A stretch of DNA of 64,000 bases, taken from positions 11,877,697-11,941,696 of the forward strand of contig OY821741.1 of NCBI GenBank assembly GCA_963682055.1, in the 5' to 3' direction. The notes under the pieces were generated by a model that saw nothing but the letters and a program-made list of their open reading frames with translations, was not told the DNA's origin and made no database searches. Below are positions 22,370 through 34,064 of this stretch, piece by piece. Position 1 is the stretch's first letter. Every line of letters starts with the position of its first letter. The DNA is from Primula veris. Its lineage: Eukaryota > Streptophyta > Magnoliopsida > Ericales > Primulaceae. The position numbers were made by a program, and so were the translations under genes.

Positions 22370-24607
22370 ATGTCTTCTAGTGATGGCGACCTATCGGAAC
22401 ATGATGAACACGATGACCTGGCACCCGAGGTTAACAAACAACGTGCAGATAGAAATTTTGTTATGTTCAATCGTCATGGGGAAGCAGTTGGACCCAATGG
22501 AACTCGCTTTAAGGCTAAAGTTGGTAAATATGTGACTACCTATGTGCCTATTAGCTATACTAGTTGGTTAAAGGTAGAACAAAGACATAAGGATGATGTT
22601 TGGAATGAAATAGTGGTAAGAGAAAAAAATCTCATCAACTCTTATTGTTTTTTTAATGAGGGTTTTTAGTAATTGTTAGAATATAAATAATACTATGTTT
22701 GTGTGCAGAAAAAATTTAATGTACCAGGTTATCTAAGAGAAAGTATTGAAAAATCAATGCCAAGTGCTTTCCGAAAACTAAAGTCGAGTCTAAGAAAGAG
22801 TCATTTGGACGTTCATATCACTTTAGAGGCGAAAATGGTGAATATTCCTAAGGGGATTGCGAAGGATGATTGGGAGAAATTTTGTATCTATGAGTCTAGT
22901 GGCGAACAAATAGAGCGAAGAGCTAAAGTTGTTAAAAGTAAAAATGTAGTTTGTACGGGCATACCGGCGGGCGAAAAAGCGCAGCAATGGTTGAGTATGA
23001 CATGGTACTTTTCCAATACGATTAATCTGATTTCTGCTATAGTTGTGTTATGACATGAAACTAATAATTGAAGTAACTATTTTATGTTATTTAGGCTAAA
23101 AAACGAGGTAATGTTGTGTCACGAAGTGAGGTGTGGATTGAAACTCATACAAGAAAGAATCGAACTCCACTGCCTAGTGTTCAACCATTTTTAGTAAGTT
23201 TAAGAATAAAGTTTCACATAATTAATTATTCAGACATTTTTATAGTATATTTGAACCCTTTGCAATTTTTTTATAGTATATATAAACCCTTTGCAATTTT
23301 GGATAAGGTTTTTGTTTTAAAAAAAAAACGAATGACTTTTTTATAATATATATAAACCCTTTGCAATTTTTTTTATCAATGTAGACATCATGATTAATAT
23401 TACAGTAGCAAGTTCAAGCAAAAAGTCGATGAAGGTAAAGAAAGTGCAGAAAACAACATTGGTGTTCATCCTTTGTCGATCGATGACGATCCATTGACTC
23501 AAGTTTTTGGCAAGAAAGCTAAGGGTTTGCCAGGTGTTGGGAGTTTTGTTTCTACGAGTAAGTACAACGCCGTTCTTCATTCTCATATTATGAACTCGGA
23601 AGAAAGTAAACAGAAAAAGAGTTTGGAGAAAAAGACAAATAAAATAAATACACCACCGGATCTTGCTTCTGGTTCTCGTAAGGTTAGACATTATTTGTTT
23701 GGGTTAGATATTCTTGTTTATGAATAAACTACTAAAATACAATTTTTATAATTGTTTCTACCAATCATCGTTTCTCTCTCTTATTAAAAGAAGTCTTGTT
23801 TTTCATTCTGCGGTTAGATTTTTATATATAGAAAATTTATGAACGTGGATAGTGAATAGCCAAAGTACCATTGCAGGGTACTCCATGCAGTTTTCTAACA
23901 CCACGTGATATTACTTAATCAAAGGCACTAGTTTATCAGTTTTTTTATAGATTATTTATTGTAGTGTGGCTAAGAGCTGACAGCTTGCCTTTTCTTTTGT
24001 CAAAGTATTGCTACTATTTTTTAACTTTTTACGAATGTTGTACTGTAATTGTAATGTTGAAAAGTAATTTATATACTTTTATAGCAATATAATATGATAT
24101 GAGATAGAATAATAATTCTGATGTTCCTTACTATTTTTAACCCGTACACATGTGAAAAGCAGGCCATCTAAACGTATTTTTGCACCTAAGGTAGCAACTA
24201 TGCCCATACATGAGATAGCACATATGCCCACGCCTCAAGGAGCTAGTAAGTCATCAACAGATTTTCCCCATATGATGAAAAAAACAAGCAAGTCAAACTC
24301 GAGAAAAGCAGATAGATCTAAATCGACACCCATTGAACCAACCCCATTCAGGTGGTGTGAGTTGCTTAATTGGAATAATGATGTTGTTGCAATCGCAGAG
24401 GAAGTTACTGATTTAAATCATAAAGGGACTTGTCACAATTATAGTCTAAAGGAGTATGAAATGAAGGTCAGCATGTCTATTAAAAAGATTTACTCCGCAA
24501 AACTTTACAAGGCAACTCCTGATGCAAAGACAATTAACGAAGTCGGGCTTGGAGACTATTTTGTTTGGTCAAAATCACACATCAATTTCGTGGAAGAAAA
24601 GAATTGA
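22370..24607 (+). pseudogene. CACTA second gene, Plant_transposase (Ptta/En/Spm)-like, copy 1
   Basis: The exon from 22370 (MSSSDGDLSEHDEHDD) runs to a GT donor after 22615. The next exon opens at 22709 (KKFNVPGYLRESIEKSM). Another starts at about 23095 with RSEVWIETHTRKNRTPLPS, the hallmark segment of the plant En/Spm Ptta family. Later coding pieces lie at about 23404-23690 and 24152-24607. The last holds a DUF8039-like end (NDVVAIAEEVTDL..GLGDYFVWSKSHINFV). These proteins are thought to bind subterminal repeats and assist transposition. The exon junction after about 23002 does not resolve cleanly, and the intron near 23230-23372 holds short repeats. It may be broken or just hard to model by eye. 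Confidence 0.7.
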
Positions 24608-25137
24608 CTCTGTAAGTATTTTTTTTAATTATACTTATATTACTATATCAAAGATATTGCTAGCAGAATCTAGTATGAGGAGTTGTATGGTGTTGGTATC
24701 TGCTATTTTTTTTATAAACTAGCATTTTAAAATAATTTTCTGATTCATACCATCCAAATTTTATTTAAGTTTTTAATTTTGTTGCTTGTATAAGATTTTT
24801 ATATTTGCTATATGTATATGCAGGGCCGAGACATATGGCAAAGGTGACATCGATTGCTTGATTGGACACAAGTTTCGTTTTTTTTTTCAATTGTTAGACG
24901 GTTTTTAGCATGACATCAAGATTGTGATATTTGCATTTTTTTTTTTTAGTTTTTGTTGTTATGGGGATTTCGTTTATGCAGTTTAAACAATTTATGTTCA
25001 TTTCAGTTTCAAGACGAATGGAGTATGTATATAAATTAGTGGTTTAATTATGGCAATGTTAAAATTTGAAATCCAATTACTGTTTGTTAACCGTTGAGAT
25101 TTGGATAAATATGAGCAATTTCAAAATGTTTTTTCCC
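24608..25137 (+). other. CACTA 3' non-coding region up to the truncation junction
   Basis: A/T-rich and without a gene. It may contain the end of the transcript. Homology to B-tail host DNA starts at TTACGAAATAATGAAC (25138), which fixes the truncation point. Confidence 0.6.
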
Positions 25138-25689
25138 TTACGAAATAATGAACTTAATTGTCATAATAATATTGATCAGACGCATTGTTTTAAACATATT
25201 TTATTTAGCAGATTTACTTTGATTATTTGCATTCATTAATACTTTGCGAATTATGTAATGATATTTACGATATGTGTATTTAATAAATGGATAGTGTATA
25301 GTGACATACCGACAGTCAATTTATTTCCACTATATGGATTTAAAGACTATTTGTAATATTTATGTACATTGACCAAATACAACGTTTTTTTTAAGAAGTG
25401 CATTAAACAAGACTGGTATAAATGCTTGAATGTTTTAAGACTACTTATACTAATGTTGTACATTATTACCAAAAATTTTAAAAAATTAAGGAAGTATAAT
25501 AAATATATATGAAAGCAATATATTCTGGGAAACATGTACGAATAGTTGGAGGTTCGTTTTAGATGGACATGTTAATATGTTTGCCCATATACTCAAATGA
25601 CAATGACAAAACTATTTAAAAAATTATATTGATCGATAACTCCGGTGAATCCGGTCTACGTAACAATGAGTTAATTGAATCGTGGAGTA
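25138..25689. repeat. B-tail fragment between CACTA and B1
   Basis: It matches 28632-29190 and 38290-38855, then ends abruptly at CTAAGGTCTTA, where sequence switches to the start of a B unit. GTCTTA is shared by both parents at the switch, a 6-base microhomology. No gene is present. Confidence 0.8.
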
Positions 25690-28443
25690 GTACTAAGGTC
25701 TTAAGTCGTTGAAAAAGTGTTCATAAGAGATCGCAACAATCGTTGAATATATTAGAATCTGCACTTCATTTAAAGACTAGATCTTTATTTGTATTTCTGA
25801 AAGTTTAATAGCACGATAAACTGTCTGGCTAGTGGCTACTTTGTGAGAAAGAAAACTTTTGTAAATGTTAAATCTTCTCTTTGTCCTCCAAACTTATGGT
25901 TGTATATTATTGCGCTAATTTTTTATAGAAGTTTTATCTTTTGAAACGAACATTTGACGAGTACAATTGAGTCTGCTCACGAACTTTTCGTATAATAGAT
26001 TATTAATGTTAGAAGACGATATAATTATTTAAAATACTTACACTATTTTAAAATCGATTTTGCTAACGAGTGTCTCGTAAGGTATCATTTAACCATTAAA
26101 TACATTTCTATAATCAAGTTGCGTTTAATATGAATATTCGTTGTATTTATAACATAACATTATAACATAATCATTTTTATGTATTTGATTTACTTAAATA
26201 AGAAAATACTATTAATGTATTACTATAATACAAAAAAAAAAAAAAAACAAATTCCATACATTACTAACCAATGCATGGGGGGCACTTGTTAGCTTTTCCG
26301 TTATAAAATAGTAAACCATTTACATCTAAATAATGTTAAACAAACCATTTGGTTTGCATAATCTTAGTTGTTTAACTTGATGGGAAAATACTTTTAGTTG
26401 ATGGGAAACCTAACAGACATGCGTTCATGATTGACTCATTTAGTCATTTACCAAACAATCTTTATATATATGTGAGAAATCTTTTCCGGCTCGTGAATAT
26501 ATAATTCTATTGAGGCTAGTTCACTTCTTATAAGAATAGATTTTTTTTGGGTAAGTTTAAAAGAATAGAATTATTCATGAGCCGGAAAAGTCTTTTCGCT
26601 AACAGTTCGATTGGCTATCAACCGCATCTCCTATATTACAACTATACTTTATTTATACATATCTTCAAAAAAATAAAAATACTTCATTTATACATGGAAG
26701 AGATCAAAACAAAATTAAAGAAACTCGTTAGTTATTAAAATAATTTTGTTACATTATATTACAATCATGGCTACCCCGTAAAATTATTGATATGCCTTGT
26801 GTAGTCTAAAGTAGTTCTGAAAGGAAAAATAAAATATATCGTAGATGAGAAATGAGGTTATACATAAGTTTGAAAATTCAATTTAATTGGGGGAACAAAA
26901 ATTCCCAATATCATAATTTTTTATTATCAAATAAATTATGTTGCAATCTACATGCAAATCAGTTAGGAAGGTTAACGTAAATGACAAAAGTGAAAGTTAA
27001 TAATTTGTAACTGACATTTCCAAACATAAAGAACATAAGTAGTTGTTTTTTTGTCAACATCTATTGAGACAAAATAAAAGTCTTAAGTCTTTGAAATAGT
27101 TTTCATAAGAGATCGCAACAATTGTTGACTATATTAGAATCTGTACTTCATTTAAAGACTAGATCTTTATTTGATTTCTGAAAGTTTAATAGCCCGATAA
27201 ACTGTTTGGCTAGTGGCTACTTTGTGAGAAATTAAACTTTTGAAAATGTTAAGTTTTCTCTTTGGCCTCCAAACTTATGGTTGTATATTATTGCGCTAAT
27301 GTTTTTATAAAAGTTTTATCTTTTGAAACGATCATTTGACGAGTACGATTGAGTATGCTCACGAACTTTTCATATAATAGATTATTATATTAATTTTTAA
27401 TGTTAGAAGACGATATAATTATTTAAAATACTTACACTATTTTGAAATCGATTTTGCTAACGAGTGTCTCGTAAGGTATCATTTAACCGTTAAATACATT
27501 TCTATAATCAAGTTGCGTTTAATATGAATATTCATTGAATTTATAACATAACATTATAACATAATCACTTTTATGTATTTGATTTATTTAAATAAGAAAA
27601 TACTATTAATGTATTACTATAATACAAAAAAAAAAATTAAACAAATTCCATACATTACTAACCAATGCATGGGGGGCACTTGTTATATTTTCCGTTATAA
27701 AATATAGTTAAACCATTTACATCTAAATAATGTTAAGCAAACCATTTGGTTTGCATAACCTTGGTTGTTTAACTTGATGGGAAAATAATTTTAGTTGTTT
27801 TTATATATATTTTTTATTATATAAATAATTTCTTAAATCTTATAATCAACTTTTAATGAACCTAATAGACACGCGTTCATGATTGACTCATTTAGTCATG
27901 TACCAAACAATCTTTATATATATTTGAGAACTATATAATTCTATTGACGCTAGTTCATTTCTTATAAGAATAGAATTTTTTTGGGTAAGTTTAAAAGAAC
28001 AGAATTATTCATGATCCGGAAAAGACTTTTCGCTAACAGGTCGATTGGCTATCAACCACATCTCCTATATTGCAATTATACTTTATTTATACAAATCTTC
28101 AACAACAAAAATATACTTCATTTATACATGACAGAGATCAAAACAAAATTAAAGAAACTCGTTAGTTATTAAAATAAGTTTGTTACATTATATTACAATC
28201 ATGACTGCCAGTAAAATTATTGATATGGCTTGTGTAGTCTAAAGTAGTTCTGAAAGGAAAAATAAAATATATCGTAGATGAGAAATAAGGTTATACATAA
28301 GTTTGAAAGTTCAATTTAAATGGGGGAACAAATATTCCCAATATCATAATTTTTTATTATCAAATAAATTATGTTGCAATCTGCATGCAAATCAATTAGA
28401 AAGGTTAACGTAAATGACAAAGGTGAGAGTTAACACTTTGTAA
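25690..28443. repeat. Tandem pair of B units (B1, B2), first pair
   Basis: Two direct repeats with a period of about 1433 bp, 25690-27010 and 27011-28443, have boundaries at CTGACATT.CCAA.CATAA. They are non-coding. Each holds a 63-codon frame (26547, 27981) that starts with TTG and lies over a hairpin, so I do not call it. B1 keeps both arms of the GCTCGTGAA/TTCATGAGC hairpin (26481-26590). B2 has lost the left arm. Confidence 0.85.
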
Positions 28444-29680
28444 CTGACATTGCCAAGCATAAGGAACATAAGTTGGTTTTTTTTTTTTGCCATCATCATT
28501 GAGCCAAAATAAAAGTCTTAAATAAGTTTTATGAGTCACTATTTTATTGAATTTGTTCAACTAAGCATCACTAAATCCAAGTCCAAAAGTCTCAACTTTA
28601 TAGTATCCAAAAAAAGAAAAATGGTCCGTTACGAAATAATGAACTTAATTGTCATAATAAAATTGATCAGACGCATTGTTTTAAACATATTTTATTTAAC
28701 ATATTTACTTTGATTATTTGCATCCATTAATACTTTGCGAATTATGTAATGATATTTACGATATGTGTATTTAATAAATGGATAGTGTATAGTGACATAC
28801 CAACAGTCAATTTATTTTCACTATATGGATTTAAAGACTATTTGTAATATTTATGTACATTGACCAAATACAACGTTTTTTTAAGAAGTGCATTAAACAA
28901 GACTCGTATAAATGCCTGGATGTTTTAAGACTACTTATACTAATGTTGTACATTATTACCAAAATTTTTAAAAAATTAAGGAAGTACAATAAATATATAT
29001 GAAAGAAATATATTCTAGAAACATGTACGAATAGTAGCAAGTTCGTTTTAGACGGACATTTTAATATGTTTGCCCATATACTCAAATGACAATGACAAAA
29101 CTATTTTAAAAATTATATTGATCGATAACTCCGGTGAGTCCAGTCTAGGTAACAATGAGTTAATTGAATCGTGGAGTAGTACTAAGGTCTTATAAACCCA
29201 AACTATAAAAAAATTAATATAAAAAAAATTACCATTTTACCTTTATAAGTTATGAGGGGGAAAAGTAGTGAACAGTTTGTTGGTCTCTGTTACAACAATT
29301 AGTTTTCTTGGTATTAAGATAATCATAGCCATTAAAGTAGTCGATAAATAAAATTGAAAAGTAAGACTACATTTATGTGCTTTGTTGGTAGTAGAGTTTT
29401 TTTAATTAATTTTTCCATATATAACTTCAAAATGACATGTTTTATTCGTAGCACCAACGTTAATTCACGTTCGAACAGAAGTAAAACACTATGATGTCTC
29501 ATAATCTTATTGATTAAAGGCAATCGTTGCATCCAAAACTTGTACAACCAGATAAGTTAAGTAATTTAATTATGAGGATATTGTTACTTCGAACTTATTA
29601 TTTCATATTAGAATCGATGCACATAACACACAGGTTCAAAAAACGTGCTTTAATCATGTTTTCAACAATAACTTTCCATC
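28444..29680. other. B tail, first full copy
   Basis: This non-coding stretch is near-identical to 38108-39344. Around 29440-29460 it contains the sequence that corresponds to the CACTA insertion point in the A flank, without the insertion (AAAATGACATGTTTTATTCG). I see no gene. Confidence 0.65.
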
Positions 29681-30790
29681 CTGAAAACGTATAATTAATG
29701 CTAATTATACGAATTATACGAGTTAATTACAATCGATTTTTTACCTAAACGATTAAAAACATTGTAAATATCTTCATTAAGCATGACAAATCCGACCAGT
29801 CACTCAAGAGTTAAAAATTTAACTGTATGAATTCATCGTACGTTTACGGATTCAATTACAATATATCTTTTATCCAAACGAATTTATAACATTGTAAATA
29901 TCTTCATTAAACACTATGGACCCGACCCTATCATCATTCACTCAAGAGTTAAAATTTTAAATGTACGGATTAATCGTAAACGTACGAATTCAATTACAAT
30001 CGATCTTTTACCTAAACGAATTTAGAACATTGTAAATATCTTCATTAAACACTACGGGCCCGACCCCGTCATCATAGTTACTCAAATGTTAAATTTTAAA
30101 TTGTACGGATTAACGCTAGACTCGTATATTCAATTACAATCAATCTTTTACCCAAACAAATTTAAAACATTGTAAATATCTTCATTAAGCACGACGGGGC
30201 GACCCAGTCACCAAAATCACTTAACAGTCATAAATTTAACTGTACGGATTAATGTTAAACGTAAGTATTTTTTTTCTTCTTTAAACGTACATATTCAATT
30301 ACAGACTTAAACGAATCTAGAGCATTGCAAATACTTTCATTCAGCACGACGGGCCCGATTCCCGTCATCATAGTTACTCAATAGTTAAAAAATTAACTCC
30401 ACATATTAATGCAAGCGTACAAATTTAATTACAGTCGATCTTTTACCAAAACGAATATAGAACATTGTAAATATTTTCATTAACCGCGACGGGTCTGCCC
30501 CGTCATCATAGTCACTCAAGAGTTACAAATTCAAACGGATTCATCGTAAACGTAGATATTTAATCACAGACGATATTTTACCTAAATAAGTTCAAAACAT
30601 TATATAGTAATTCATTAAACATGACATGTCCGCCCCGTCGTCATAATTACTGAATAGTCAAATATAGTCATCATCATTTAACCGTCGTGATTAATGTTCA
30701 ACGTACTTATTCAATTACAACCGATTTTTTACCAAACCAAATATAGAAAATGACAAATATCTTCCTTAACCACGATGATTTACTCAAAAG
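29681..30790. repeat. Array of about 137-bp tandem repeats, first copy
   Basis: About seven full units and two partial ones occur, spaced 132-157 bp. Each unit runs AACATTGTAAATATCTTCATTAA, then a G/C core such as GACGGGCCCGATTCCCGTC, then TCATCATAGTTACTCAA, then GTACGGATTAAT..TTCAATTACAATCGATCTTTTACC. In several units the G/C core can fold on itself (GACGGG/CCCGTC). The array lies directly upstream of the putative DnaJ promoter. It is duplicated at 39345-40440. Confidence 0.85.
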
Positions 30791-30924
30791 AGAAAAGGCA
30801 AACTTAACTTAACCAAAGGTGTATCTGTTGGGTTAAAAAAAACATGGTTTAAATACAGCTTTGTGTCTCAAATATATTTTTAAGACTAAATATAATACTC
30901 ACAAGAGAGAAGAAATAGAGCGCC

Positions 30925-30989
30925 AAATATATATATATATATATATTATCAGTGGCTTCTCTCACTAGACCAATCCTCTTCTAGCATTG
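30925..30989 (+). promoter_or_regulatory. Putative DnaJ copy 3 promoter and first (untranslated) exon
   Basis: A TATATATATA run at 30932-30951 is followed by CAGTGGCTTCTCTCACTAGACC and a CT-rich leader ending at GCATTG/GTAATT, a good splice donor at 30990. The same arrangement occurs at 40580-40663 for copy 4. It is placed by position and by the acceptor-like TTTTAACTAG before 33989. No transcript evidence is available here. Confidence 0.45.
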
Positions 30990-33900
30990 GTAATTTCTAT
31001 GAACTTTTATCATTTTTCTCATTTTCTTTTTAATCTTGTATTAAACCCATTTGAATTTTATTGCTCTTTTATCTGAATTTTAAGTTGATTGATAAATTTT
31101 GCATGTTAGATCAGTTTTTTTTAATATTTTGGAGTAATGGGTTTATACTTTATAGTTTTTTCAGTTGTGGGTATACAGAATTATATGTAGAATGTTAGAT
31201 AAAAGATACAATCTTTTATCTGGGTTTTACGTTGATTGATAAATTTTGCATGTTAGATCAGTTTTTTTTAATATTTTGGAGTAATGGGTTTATATTTTAT
31301 AGTTATATCAGTTGATACAGAATTTACTATGATATGTATCTATATAGTGTTTATGTTGATACAGAATTATATATAGAATGTTATATAAAATATAAAACAC
31401 ATGATGAGATATGTTTTAAATGCCATTTGGTATAGATAAAAGGGTTTTTGGTTAAAGGTCATGTTTTTCTTATTTGGGTTCTTATGTCATCTAAAATTTG
31501 CTTTTTTGAGTGAGTTTTAGCATAATTTGGTGTTATAATGGCTTTATTCGATAAGATTCCGTAGTTTGCGCGCACGTGTGCGAGTTAGTTATTTTTCGGG
31601 TTTTTTTTTTTCCTGTTGCATGTCGGATTGTTATTTCAATGCTGTTGGTAAATTTAAATAGATAGAATCCAAAGGTAGATTGATATAAATGGATAAAATA
31701 ATTTGTTTTGGTTACTCATAGCTTGAACCTTTTCCCATTATTGCATAATTTTCGCTTCATTTGAACATAATTATAGGCTTACGGCTAGGTTTAATGAAAT
31801 CTCAACTTGATTTCGGGTATAATTTATTATTTATGTATCCCAGTTGTTCATGAAAAAGTTTCTGTAGATATTTTTTTGGATTTTGAATTGATGAAGTCTA
31901 TTAGCCTATATGTGTGTATCCTTCTAAATTAGATATGATTTGTCGAAAACTTGTCTGCTAAATTATGAAAAAAATCCCTGGTATTGTAAAACGACAAATG
32001 TGATATAACGGGTTTGTTTATTTTGATTAGTGGCGGTGCCGTAAAACGACAAATTGTGTAATCATTTACATCATTTGAATGGATTACAGCCAAGTTCCCG
32101 GGGATTTCAACATTACTTTTGTCGGTTACTAGTTAATTGTCTGTCTAGGATAAATATGGAAATCAGCCAAAGATTTTATATTTTTTTCTGTTTGAATTCT
32201 ATTGGCTCTTGTTTGTGTCTTTCTAAACTAGGTTTGATTGTGTCGGAAATTTATCTGCTTTAGTATGAGAGAGTCCGAGTATCGGAAAACAACAATTCTG
32301 CTGTTATGTTTTTTTTTTTAATTTTGCTTGATTGATTGTCTTCACACTTTCTAAGAATAATTACGAGTAAGTTTGGGATGGATCTCGGTCCACTATTTTT
32401 TAGAGTGGCAACCCTTAAGAACCCTAAGAAATAAATGGGGAATTTTTATGGAGCCCACCCTCAAATTAAATAGAAGTAGAACACTGAAATATTATTGATA
32501 CTGATTCTGTACCCTTTATGGACCGGGTTCATACTAAATTTGTCTTATGATGACTTTAAGTTTCACATCACTCGAACATTATTAGAACCAAGTTTGGAGA
32601 GAATCTTGCATTACTTTTGCGTGTCACTAGTTTACTGTCTCTCTGTGATAAACTTGAAATGTCTGGGCATTTTTATTTTTTTTTGACTTTTTTAGTTTCC
32701 GAATTCGATTTGCTCATGCGTGTGCATCATTCTAAATAGGATTGTTTTTGCGTGAGAAACTTATTTGCTAAAATTAGAGAACTCCTGTATCTAACCAACA
32801 AATTTTCTGTTGTGGTTATTTATTAGTGGCATCATGCAAAAACAAAAATAAAAACAAAATAGTTTTGTATCACGCGAAAGAATTTTTGTTTGAGGATTCA
32901 ATTTTTCCTTTTGTGTGTTACAGTTAAGGCTTCATTGTTATGTCATTGGTACACTTAGAAAAGGCATACATCAGAGGTTGGTTGATGAAAAGGGATGAAT
33001 TTTGCGCAGAAAGCTGTTACCTTGGATGCCTTCACTCATAAAATTTCCTAAGATTTAAACATAGTTATGACTGAATTCTGAGAACACCTTACTTTTGCAT
33101 GTCACTAGTTAATTGTCTATTTAGGAAAGAAATGAATAAATTAAGCTAGATATATAATTTTTGTTGCTGTTTGCATTCTATTTGCTCATCTGTGTATCTT
33201 TTTTAACTAGGTTAGTTGTTGTGTCGAAAACCTTTTCTTCTTAAGTTTGAGAGAGTCTGGGTATCCTTCAAATAACAAAAATGTTGTCCTGGTTTCATTA
33301 ATTTTGTCGGTGGCTTCATTGATTATATAACAAAAGAAAAAAAGAAACTAGAAAGGTAATGAATGCAATTAAAACGAGCTAGGGCAAAAGAAGTTTCTGA
33401 TTATTTAAAAAAAAAAATTGTGTGTGCATGTTATAGTTCATTATCCATTATTTAAAAATCTTTGATATCGTATAATTTTGTAAAGGGAGAATTTTTGTCC
33501 GGGTTAATGCCATCATTTCATTTACATAGAATTTCACATAATTTGAACCTGGTTGCCTCTAAGTTCGAGGAGATTTCCACATTACTTTTGCATGTTAGTA
33601 GTTGATTGATAGACACGGAAAAGTTAAGCTAGATATTTTATAGTTGTAGGTGTTGAATTCTTTTGGCATGTGTATATCTTTCTAAACTAAGTTTGATTTT
33701 GTTTTCGGAAACTTCTATGTTAAAGAATTAGCAAAACCCAGGTTTCATAAAACGTCGAAGATACTGTGGTGGTTTTATCAATGTGGCTTTAATGCTTCAC
33801 TCCGTTTGCATAATGTTTAACATTATAATCTACATATACAACTATGTTCCGACAGTTTTCAACATTACTTTTGTCGGTTACTACTGAATTGTCCATTTAG

Positions 33901-34064
33901 GATAAACTTGTAAAAGGTTCAGCTAGAAATTATTATTTTTATCGGTGTTTGAATATACTGGCTCATGCACGTGTTTCGTTTTAACTAGGTACGATTTATT
34001 GCTGGAAACTTGTCTGCTAAAGTTTGCGAAATACCGGGTATCACCAGAAAAGGAAATTGCTGTT
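30990..34064 (+). other. DnaJ copy 3 long 5' intron and leader, built of diverged repeats
   Basis: If the donor at 30990 and the acceptor at 33987-33988 are used, the intron is about 3.0 kb and 76 leader bases precede the ATG. It contains a 147-bp direct repeat in two copies (from 31067 and 31214). It also contains six diverged modules with TTCTAAACTAGG-like cores near 31920, 32220, 32730, 33200, 33680 and 33980. The last core is the predicted acceptor itself. Short ORFs inside (32054, 32495) start with TTG and are rejected. Confidence 0.55.

Larger units (their letters stand above)
16026..25137 (+). mobile_element. CACTA (En/Spm) transposon, copy 1, 3' end not found
   Basis: The left end reads CACTACACCAAATC after a possible 3-bp target copy TTT. 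It is followed by a subterminal repeat block, a TNP2-like transposase gene (18407-21896) and a second transposase-associated gene (22370-24607) in the same direction. This is the usual CACTA layout. A matching inverted terminus (..GTGTAGTG) is absent. At about 25137 the sequence passes into B-tail host sequence that matches 28630. The element is therefore truncated on the right and probably immobile. The same element, with the same left end, is at 52486. Confidence 0.88.

Noticed and set aside
26547..28172. 63-codon ORFs repeated at 26547, 27981, 36212 and 37645 (KFKR.EL..)
   Set aside because: They start with TTG, overlap the B-unit hairpin, and are similar only because the DNA unit is duplicated. 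No domain or codon signal.
30932..30951. TA dinucleotide run as a stand-alone microsatellite finding
   Set aside because: Short and typical for A/T-rich plant promoters. Only noted as part of the putative promoter.
32495..32686. ORF LILILCP.WTGFILNLSYDD-type present at 10395, 32495 and 42306
   Set aside because: TTG start inside the 5' intron of duplicated genes. Conservation is explained by segment duplication, and the ends differ by indels.
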